Positions 56,601 through 64,000 of a stretch of DNA of 64,000 nucleotides are shown piece by piece. A model generated the notes under the pieces. That model was not told the DNA's origin. It searched no databases and was given only the letters and a program-made list of their open reading frames with translations. The position numbers were made by a program, and so were the translations under genes. The stretch is from Chlorocebus sabaeus (taxonomy: Eukaryota > Chordata > Mammalia > Primates > Cercopithecidae): positions 4,837,501 to 4,901,500 of the forward strand of contig NC_132904.1 of NCBI RefSeq assembly GCF_047675955.1. Reading direction: 5' to 3'. Position 1 is the stretch's first letter. Each line of letters begins with the position of its first letter.

Positions 56601-59600
56601 TTGATCACTCTGGAGAGGAAGCGTGTGAGGCGGTAGTAGGACAGGAAGTTGTTGGGGCTCCCCAGGTTCAGGCCTTGCACTGCGGCCACCACGCTCCCTG
56701 CTGCCACCATGGAGGGTGGATTGGAAATGAACTTCACATCTGCAGCAGGAGAGAGGGAAGGGGGCTGTGAGCAGGGGACCCGTGATCTGGGCATCCCCAC
56801 GTGCTGGCTCTGAGCAGGCGGCCCGGCCTGGAGGGTACCACTCTCCAGGCCGTCTGTGGCTGCACATCCAGGCCCGCCCCAGCCTCCCGCCATCCCTGGG
56901 TACTAGGAGAGCAGGAGCCCGGCCCAGGGACCCTCCGGGAATGTCAGCCCCACTGTTGACTCAAACATAACCAAGCAAAGAGAAAGCCACGGGAAGACAG
57001 GACAGGTGACAGGGACATCACTACCCTCTCATCCTTTCAGCATCTTGAGCCTTGTGAATGTTATCACTTATTCACAAAAACCAAGTTAGATGACACAAAT
57101 ATGAGAACACAGAGATGTCGCCTCTATGACCCTAAACCTTAACCCCAAGTACCTGCCACCCCCCAGCAGCAGGGATTGGAGACAAGTCATATTCTGAAAG
57201 GACGTTGCACGGGGCCAGGCCACGGGGCTGCAGGGCACTGAGGAAGCCATTCCCTGTGTCCATCGAGGGGAAGCCCTGGCCGGCAGCCTTCAGGGTGGCC
57301 GTGATGGTGTGGCTCCGGCTCAGGCCCTGGTGCCAGGAGAGCCTGGCTTGGCTCACGCGGGAAGGAAGAGCTGTTCCAGCAACCCATGGTCCTTACCGTG
57401 GGACCACGACTGTCACAGTGACCTTCAGAGCACGGACCAAGTACACCCCAACTCCACCCGGGGCCCTCTACTCACAACTCTACTTCTGGCCAATGACAAA
57501 AACGCTTCTCTGGGCCACTTGATGTAGCCCAGCAATTCCAGCGACTTCCCAAGTAAGGGAGAGGTGTGGGGTTCCTAGCACCAGGCACCATGGGACACCC
57601 TTGGAGGACTGGGCCAGGAGCCAGGTCCCAGGAAGGAGCAGCTTTCCCAAGAAGGCACCAATCCCCCTACTCGGGGCTTCCTGGGGACTGTCCCACACAT
57701 CTGGGCCTACTTCCAAGGGGGACATCAATCTAGGGCGGCCCATCAGCCTTTGTGGTCTGCACAAAACTCCCTCTGGTCACTGTCAGATACTGGGACTCAT
57801 CTGCCTGCCAGGCTGCAGTAGTGGGCATCTCAGGGCCTCCATGACTGACCTAGACAAACAGCAGACCGGCTCTTTCCATAGAGAGCCTCGCCACCAATCA
57901 CGTCCCAGTGTGTGGCGGGGAACCCGGCCTCCCCTCCTCAGGGCAGTCATGCACCTACCGTGGACAGGTGGGCCAGCGTGGGAGGTGCCTCTCGGCCTGG
58001 CCCCCACCCCAGCTCCACTGGGGGTAGCCTTTTGTCACACCCACGAGGAATTCTGCATAGGAACCAGGGACCCTGGGCTGGGAGCTGGACGTCAGCAGGG
58101 ATGAGTGTGGCATCTTTGTCGGCCCCATCGCCTCATCTCGCGCCACTGAGCGCCCAGGAACAAGGGGGGTCGGGGGAGCTGAATGGGAGCCGACCCAGGC
58201 ACAAAGGGAGAGGGGCCCCCACGGGCTGCCAGGGGTGCGGCGGCCCATCCGAGACTTCATCCCGAGAGAATAAACAACTTCGGCCTTGTTAGAGAGGGGC
58301 GCCGGCGAGGGGCTGGGAAGAAAGGCAGCCACCCTGAAGGGGAGACAAAGCCGACTGCTGGGCGCCGTAACAACTTAAAAAAAGAAATCCTTAACGAGCC
58401 GAGCCACCTCTTTTCCCCTTTAAATGGGAGCAGTTCCACCCAGTCTGAGCGCCATGAATGGAAACCTTTTCATGGAGGCAAATCAGAACCGCACACAGAA
58501 ACCGCTTCTGCAGGGAGCAACAGGTTCTAGCTGGCCCCGTACCTTGTGCCCCCCGTCTCCAGGGGCACACGCAGAGCGGAGTCACGGGGGCCACGTTGTT
58601 TCAGAAGCTCGTTCCCCCCCCACCCGAATGTGTGGCGCTGCCTGTGTTTAGATTGGGAGCCACCCAGAATTAGACACCAAAGCTCCAGGATTTGACCCTA
58701 TCCGCTGCCCGGTTGTAAAGGGAAGTGACAGCTGTCCTGGAAGCTCCTAGGTACTGGATGTTCCTCACCTGGCCTCCCGCAGAGCCAAGGGCACACCTGC
58801 CCTGAAACCCCCGTGCGTGAGTGTATGCGGCATGTGCACACCTGCTGGGGACGTGGGGCCAGGGATGCCTGGCACAGGGAGAACCCCCAGCATCCCCTTT
58901 AAATGTAACCCTTGCCACGGACGGCAGAAACACCTTCCCAGACTCTTTTCCATGCCTCCACCTCCTTCAGCCCATCTCTAACTCTAAGCAGCCCTAAGTC
59001 ACTCTCATCTCCACAGATGTCCAGCAGGACCAAGGCACTGGCTGCTCAGTTACGTTCCATGGGGTGGCCATGGGTCAGGACCTGGAGCACTTTGCAGGGG
59101 TGGGTCCCCTGGCCTCCTGCCCCTCCCTTGGGGCCCACCCTGGAGTGGACTCCACAGCCACTGAGAGTAAGTGCACAGCTGGGTCCCCGAGTGTCCCTCC
59201 TCCACCCACCGCTGGGGGCACCTTAGCAGACAAAGGGTGTGCAGTAGCCGGGAGGGCGAGACTCTGCACCTGCCCACTGCCTCCCACCAGCACTCAGGGG
59301 TCCTGGGAGGGGAGCTCGTCCGCAGGAGCCACCCTGTAGAGAGGCTGTGCAAGAACCATGCCCCACGTTCTCTCCAGGAAACTTTGCATTTCTCTGAAGC
59401 CACTTTCAGCTCCATAAAAGGCTGGCTGGAGTCTCCAGAGGCCTCTCTCCTCTGAGGAGCACCAGCCAGAGAATGCCTCCCTGTCTGCCGCATGCCCCCA
59501 CCCCCCACCGTCAGACCCATCCAGGCTGGACGACATCCTTGGCATCTTCATCTGCCCACCTTGGGGATTAGCTTGGAAACATGTTGGGGACGGGTTCATG

Positions 59601-62600
59601 CCCCAAGCAGGTGGAGGAGGTGGGGGAGGCTTCACGCCTAAACCAGAAACCATTCTGGAATACCAGATACTGCTGTCAGAAGGGAGCACTGAAGTAGGCT
59701 TGGGGGGCTCCGCCCTCTGGGGAGGGGAGAAGATGCTACTGCTTCCTTGAGGCCCCCTGGGCCTTGCGGCCTAGGTCACCCAGAGTGAGCCCCCAAACAG
59801 ATGTGATGACTGAGGTTTGAGCAAAGGTGGGCCACAGCAGAGCTGGGTGGGATGGGGGCATGACCCCCCCATCAGGGTAACCAGGCCTCCTGGGCCAGGA
59901 AAGGAGGTGGTCACAGGGGGGTCAGAGGCAGGGCTGGGGACAGCAGGAGGCAGCACCCTGTGTATGTGTGTGTCTGTCCCCACTGGGTTCTGGGGCCAGG
60001 GCCATGTCAGGGAGGGGCCTCTGGGGCCATGCCAGGGGAAGTGAGGACTGGGTGCTTCTGCTGCCCACGGTGGCGGCCCAAGCTGAGACTGCTCTGAAGC
60101 ACCCCCCAGGGCTCAGCTGAGCCCGGCTGGCTGGCAGCACCCCTGGCAGGGCCTCAGGCAGCAGAGCTCCTCTGCTGGACACCCCTGCGCTCGGCTGCCC
60201 AGAGCACGTGGTGCAGGCGGGCCAAAGCTCTCCCCGCCCCTGGAGGCGTCTCTGGCAGGTGGCCCAGCATGGGAGAGGCCAGGAGGGGGCCCTGCAGCTC
60301 AGGCTCCTTAAGGACACAAGAAGGGCTGGAGGTGGGTGGGGAAAGGAGGCGGCCCTGCAGCCAAGGTAAACCCCTTTGAGCATGGAGTGGCCACAGGCTG
60401 CCTGGCCTGGAGGATGAGGCCACAGCAGCTGGACACAGGCAGGCCGAGCTGTCCACACCGATGCCCAAGGTACTGCATGGTGGCCGTGAGGGAACAAATC
60501 CCCTTCCATCCAGCACAATAAATAATCCAGGGTCTCTGCTCACCGAGCTGGAAGAGCGCTTCCCAGCGCAGGAGGGAGCCTAGGGACATCTTCCCAGACA
60601 GCACCCCGGTGGACAGCGAGAAGCCGGCCAGGGTCACCTAAGGAGCTGGCTCTCAGGCGGAGGCTGGGGGCTGCTGGGCCTACCCTACCTGTGGCACAGA
60701 GGGCAACGAAGGTCTGCGCGTGTTTGCGGATGATCTGTTTGTTCTCCTCCGCCTCTGGCATTTTGGAAAGGAAGTGTTCGATGAAATCGTGCGGGGTCAT
60801 GGCAGCCAGGTTCCACTTGAGCTTGTTCACCAGGAGCAGCTCCATTTGCTGCGAACACAGGGTGAGCGGCCATCAGGGGAGGTGCGGGCCGACCCGGGGG
60901 CGCGGGGAAGCCGGCAGCACGGGGGCCCGGGCCATGCAGCACCTCCGGCTCAGAGCACCGGCCCCTGCGTCTCGTGCGGTCCTGGAGGTGGGAGGGGAGG
61001 GCTGGCGAATGATGGGGGTGGTGTCGGGGAGCTGGGGCAACGCACGATCCCAGATCAAAACAGAAAAGGTGCCCGCTGCGTGAAAAGACTCTGCAAGTGG
61101 AAACAAAAAGACCTCCCACCACCTGGAACAGGAGGCTCAGTGCGGAGCGCGGCGCTCCTCGTGCAGCCGCTGGAGGGCGCGCGCCGCCCACTTTTCGGCC
61201 ACACTGCGGGGCGCGAACGCGGTGGGAGTCGCAGGCAAGCGACTTGGGGGCGGCGGGACGGGGGCGGCTAGGATCCCGCCCGCTCCCGGGACAGGGACGC
61301 CCGGCGGCGGGGCCGCGCTCCCTGGGAGCAGATATGTCAGAGGCGGGCCGGCCGCCACTGCCTGCACCTTCCCCGGCCCCGTGATCCTGCGTGCGACTCT
61401 CGGGGGGCATGGGGCGGCGGGGTGCCGCGGTTACCAGCAGCTCCTCGGGCCGGATGGAGTTGTCGGTGTAGATGCACAGCTTCTCGGCCGTCAGGGGGAT
61501 GGTCTCCTTCATCTTAGAGGCCACGAACATGCAGGTGGCCCCCAGCAGCTGCAGGCGGCTCTTTTTCACGGGCTCCAGCGACAGGAAGCGGTCCAGGTAG
61601 TTCATGGCCAGCGGGAAGACCTCCTCCTCGCACTTCTGCTCCTCGCAGACCTGCGGAGGCACGGGGCCCGTGACCGCCGCCGCCAGGTCGCGCCGCCCCA
61701 CCCCCGCCCCCGCCCCCGCACCCTCCCATCGCGCTCGGCAGGACTGCCAGTTCTGAAGGGCGCCGAGGGGTCGGGGCCGGGGGCGGAAAGACCTTCCTGT
61801 GATGCGCCCCCTCCCCCGCGCGTCCCCAGTACCCACCCTCCCCGAAACTGAAAGGGAAAGTCCCCGCGAGGCTGGCACGGTGGGGGCGGGAGCGGGCACA
61901 GCTGGGCGGCGTGCGCGGCGGTGCGGGCTGCCGGCCCTGGGGACCCCGGCCCGCCCTGGAGCTCCGTGGTCCCTCTGACTGAGGGTCGACACCCACTGGG
62001 GTGCGGGGCCGCGGAACGGGCCGCGGGGTTGGGCGCCGCGCCTGCGAGACACAAAGGTGGCGTCCCAGGCCGCCGCGCCGCATTTCCCCAGACGTCATCT
62101 TTTCAAAAAATATTTAAAAATATTAAAAAAATAACTAAGTGCATAAAAAAACCCTGAAAATGACCCTCGGGCGACCCTTTACCCAGGCCGAGGGTCGGGA
62201 GTTCGTTACAGGCTCCGGGGGGAGCCCCAGGAATTCAAACTCCGGGGCCCCCCTTCCCCCTGGGCGCGGGCGGCGTTTCCCTCTCGCAAGGGCACCACGC
62301 CGCACTTTCAAAAATTATTTAAAAATACTTGCAGGCCCCTCAGGCGCCCACTGAAGGTCTGACAATGTGCTCCCAGGCCCCCGGCTCGCTCAGAGAAGGT
62401 CCCCCAAGCCGAGATCTCTGCAGACGGGGATCAAGCCCTGGCGTCTTGGGGGCCACGCGACCTTGCAGCTCGGCGTGCTCTCTGGCCCAGGCTGCCCATT
62501 TGGGGCGCCCCGGGACTCGCTGCTTGAACAAAGGGCCCCCCTTCCCGAGCGGGGTCCCCCCAAAACTCCCCATGCCGCGTCCCTGCGCCCCTCCCGCGGG

Positions 62601-63385
62601 CTCCCGGCGGCCGCGCGGCCCCTAGCTGCGGCCCCAGCGCCCGGCGGCCGCTCCCCGCCCCCACCCTGCCCCCAATTATTAATAAACACTTTTGCTTTGC
62701 AATAAAAGAGCAAAGATGGCGCATAATACTGGCACGAGCGGCCCTTGCATACGTGTCCATGGATATTAATTTAAAAATCAAATCTATGCCCCCTCCCCCC
62801 GGAGTTGGCGGCTCTCGGCCGCAGCGGCCGCGAGAGGCGGCGAAGCCAGGCTGGGGCGCAGGCGGGGGGCACAAAGCGCACTCAGCCTGCCAGCCCGCAC
62901 CCTCGGGCCCATTGAGGTGCCCCTGACACTGGCTTCTCCCGACGGCACCCCTCCCCAACCCCCTTCTCCCCTCCCACGAAACGCAACTTATAGCACCCCC
63001 ACCCCCACCCCTTCCTGCTTCAGAAAATACCCACAATTTTTATTTTGAAAATACGGATCCCTAGCAACACCACGGCAAACTTCAAAGTTCTAGCGGGAGA
63101 GAAGGGAGGCGGGTGAGGAGCAAAGAAACGTGGGTCTGGGCAACAAGTTGCAGGGAAGTCTTAAGAGAGCCGCCCAAAGCCCCGCACCTCCAGCATCCAG
63201 GTGGCGACGATCTTCCGCATGGACGGCACGACCTCCTTCTGCACACATTTGAAGTAGGACACCGAGGGCGCGCAGGTCTCCTCCGCCTTCAGCATGGCCC
63301 GCAGCACCCGGTCGTTGAGGAGGTTGGCATCGGGGTACGCGCGGCGGATGGTTTCCACTTCGCAGCACAGGAGCTGGTGTTCCAT
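53500..63385 (-). CDS. CCND1: CCND1, cyclin D1, complete, five coding exons, 295 residues
   Basis: Cyclin D1 is the mitogen-induced regulatory subunit of CDK4/6 that starts RB phosphorylation in G1 in the nucleus. Coding exons on the minus strand are 63,188-63,385; 61,435-61,650; 60,689-60,848; 56,591-56,739; 53,500-53,664 (198+216+160+149+165 nt = 296 codons with the stop). All introns are GT-AG. Visible motifs: the RB-binding LxCxE (LLCCE, residues 5-9), the substrate-docking hydrophobic patch region (MRKIVATW, 56-63), Lys112 in VASKMKE, which contacts CDK4, the cyclin box across exons 1-3, the acidic Glu run in exon 5, and the degron Thr286 in ACTPTD, which GSK3B or other kinases phosphorylate before ubiquitination. 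The start is in a perfect GCCATGG context. Against human from memory it has Val at 53 (human Leu) and Gly at 218 (human Arg). Convergent with LTO1. Confidence 0.98.
53665..56590 (-). other. CCND1: CCND1 intron 4 (read through in cyclin D1b)
   Basis: 2.9-kb intron. Retention of its first part gives the alternative cyclin D1b form, lacking Thr286. Here the intronic tail is 30 codons (VSEGDVPGSLAGAHRQETPS...) to a TGA at 56,498-56,500. An AT-richer block lies at about 55,995-56,255. No Alu. Confidence 0.85.
56591..56739 (-). CDS. CCND1: CCND1 coding exon 4
   Basis: 149 nt after CTGCTGCAG, encoding DVKFISNPPSMVAAGSVVAA through VIKCDP. The last codon, 241, is CCG directly before GTGAGT, the position of the human G/A870 splice-modulating polymorphism. 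This sequence carries G, the stronger donor context. Confidence 0.98.
56740..60688 (-). other. CCND1: CCND1 intron 3
   Basis: 3.95-kb GC-rich unique sequence with no interspersed repeat that I can recognise. A distinct AT-richer block at about 58,240-58,480 is a candidate conserved element. Confidence 0.85.
60689..60848 (-). CDS. CCND1: CCND1 coding exon 3
   Basis: 160 nt starting CAAATGGAGC after TTCGCAG. It encodes QMELLLVNKLKWNLAAMTPH through VALCAT, split inside codon 192. The donor is CAG|GTAGGG. Confidence 0.98.
60849..61434 (-). other. CCND1: CCND1 intron 2
   Basis: 586-bp GC-rich intron, still part of the CpG island. No repeats seen. Confidence 0.9.
61435..61650 (-). CDS. CCND1: CCND1 coding exon 2
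   Basis: 216 nt after CCTCCGCAG. It encodes VCEEQKCEEEVFPLAMNYLD through RPEELL; the donor is CTG|GTAACC. Confidence 0.98.
61651..63187 (-). other. CCND1: CCND1 intron 1
   Basis: CpG-island sequence throughout, interrupted by three AT-rich islands: 62,100-62,150 and 62,306-62,333, which share a TTTCAAAAAnTATTTAAAAATA core, and 62,670-62,790. No transposable element is recognisable. See findings for the third island. Confidence 0.9.
63188..63385 (-). CDS. CCND1: CCND1 coding exon 1
   Basis: Encodes MEHQLLCCEVETIRRAYPDA through WMLE (66 codons). The donor GAG|GTGCGG is at 63,187. Confidence 0.98.
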
Positions 63386-63590
63386 GGCTGGGGCTCTGCC
63401 TGGGCAGCTAGGGAGGGCTGTGGGTCCGGGCTGGGTCCGCGCTCGGCTCTCGCTTCTGCTGCCCCGCGCTACCTCGCGCTATTCTGCCCCTCGCCGGAGC
63501 GTGCGGACTCTGCTGCTCGCTGCTACTGCGCCGACAGCCCTCTGGAGGCTCCAGGACTTTGCAACTTCAACAAAACTCCCCTGTAGTCCG
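63386..63590 (-). other. CCND1: CCND1 5'UTR (approximate)
   Basis: GC-rich leader between the promoter elements and the ATG, without an upstream ATG that I can see on the minus strand. The start site is placed by the known spacing of about 50 bp from the CRE, giving about 63,545, or a little further upstream if longer transcripts are used. Confidence 0.7.
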
Positions 63591-63592
63591 TG

Positions 63593-63600
63593 TGACGTTA
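63593..63600 (-). promoter_or_regulatory. CRE in CCND1 promoter
   Basis: TAACGTCA on the minus strand, the known CREB/ATF/Jun element about 50 bp upstream of the CCND1 start site. Confidence 0.85.
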
Positions 63601-63615
63601 CTGTTGTTAAGCAGA

Positions 63616-63623
63616 GATCAAAG
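63616..63623 (-). promoter_or_regulatory. TCF/LEF site in CCND1 promoter
   Basis: CTTTGATC on the minus strand, the beta-catenin-responsive LEF1 element described in human CCND1. Confidence 0.8.
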
Positions 63624-63647
63624 CCGGGCAGAGAATGGGAGCGGGAG

Positions 63648-63664
63648 GGGGGCGGGGGCGGGCG
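63648..63664 (-). promoter_or_regulatory. GC-box (Sp1) cluster
   Basis: Overlapping CCGCCCC-type boxes on the minus strand. Confidence 0.75.
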
Positions 63665-63786
63665 CAGGGGGAGGGGGCGCGGGCGCCAAACGCCGGGAGC
63701 AGCGAGGGGCAGAGCCCAAAAGCCATCCCCGAGGCGCCGCGCCTGCCCTGCAGCGGAGTTGCCCCCGTAGTCCGGTTTTCATAGAA

Positions 63787-63794
63787 ATGCAAAT
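63787..63794 (-). promoter_or_regulatory. Octamer motif
   Basis: ATTTGCAT on the minus strand (ATGCAAAT on plus), a perfect octamer upstream of the E2F-like and GC-box cluster. Confidence 0.75.
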
Positions 63795-64000
63795 CGCCCC
63801 GCTGCAGCCTTTCTCCCCGCCAGGGAAGAGGGGTGCAGGGGGCCCCGTCCGCCTCGAGTGGGTTCCCCGGGATTTAGGGGGTGAGGTGGAGGTGGCTCTG
63901 CAGTAGGGGACAACTAGGAAGGCCGGCAGGCCACACGCAGCCTGGGGAGACCACGAGAAGGGGGGACTCTAGGGCGCGGCGACACCCCATATCCAAGCCG

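Larger units (their letters stand above)
63591..64000 (-). promoter_or_regulatory. CCND1: CCND1 proximal promoter (to about -450)
   Basis: A TATA-less CpG-island promoter. In order going upstream: CRE TAACGTCA (63,593-63,600), TCF/LEF site CTTTGATC (63,616-63,623), a cluster of GC boxes (63,648-63,664), an E2F-like GTTTGGCGCC (63,682-63,691) and the octamer ATTTGCAT (63,787-63,794). These are the elements through which CREB/ATF, beta-catenin-TCF, Sp1, E2F and Oct-1 act on human CCND1. The distal AP-1 region lies beyond the window edge. Confidence 0.9.

Noticed and set aside
60685..62052. 455-codon open frame on the minus strand
   Set aside because: It is CCND1 exon 2 with read-through of intron sequence on both sides. 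Splice sites at 61,650 and 61,434 delimit the real exon.

Overview
The window is primate nuclear DNA. It is dense in Alu elements, has GT-AG spliced genes and CpG-island promoters, and several young Alus carry variants I associate with the Old World monkey AluYRa group (for example at 27,130-27,419 and 31,579-31,814). I read it as a cercopithecid (macaque/baboon/guenon-like) segment orthologous to human 11q13.3, in the opposite orientation to the human reference. The gene order is FGF19 (last exon, + strand), LTO1/ORAOV1 (complete, + strand), CCND1 (complete coding region, - strand).

Layout. 1-3,260: intron 2, exon 3 and 3'UTR of FGF19. 3,260-29,790: intergenic DNA full of repeats. It contains a 1.25-kb unit present three times in tandem (9.6-14.0 kb), an orphan CpG-rich block (16.35-16.66 kb), a solo betaretrovirus-type LTR (19,509-20,502), many Alus, L1 debris and, at 24,077-25,869, a full-length intronless NANOG retrocopy with an uninterrupted 305-codon reading frame and perfect 15-bp target-site duplications. 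29,790-39,510: LTO1, with a CpG promoter (NRF1 and ETS motifs) and five coding exons giving 137 residues. 39,510-50,355: gap between the convergent LTO1 and CCND1 3' ends, holding four tandem-repeat arrays, a solo THE1 LTR and hAT-type DNA transposon remnants. 50,355-64,000: CCND1 on the minus strand, with five coding exons giving 295 residues, a 3.1-kb 3'UTR, and a promoter with CRE, TCF/LEF, GC-box, E2F-like and octamer motifs. The last 23.6 kb hold no recognisable Alu.

How the genes relate. FGF19 is an endocrine FGF that represses bile-acid synthesis. LTO1 is an adaptor for Fe-S maturation of ABCE1. CCND1 is the CDK4/6 activator for G1. They do not form a pathway but are neighbours in a well-known tumour amplicon. 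The most unusual object is the intact NANOG retrogene between FGF19 and LTO1. I recall no NANOG pseudogene at the human locus, so it looks like a monkey-lineage retrogene. Whether it is expressed cannot be told from sequence.
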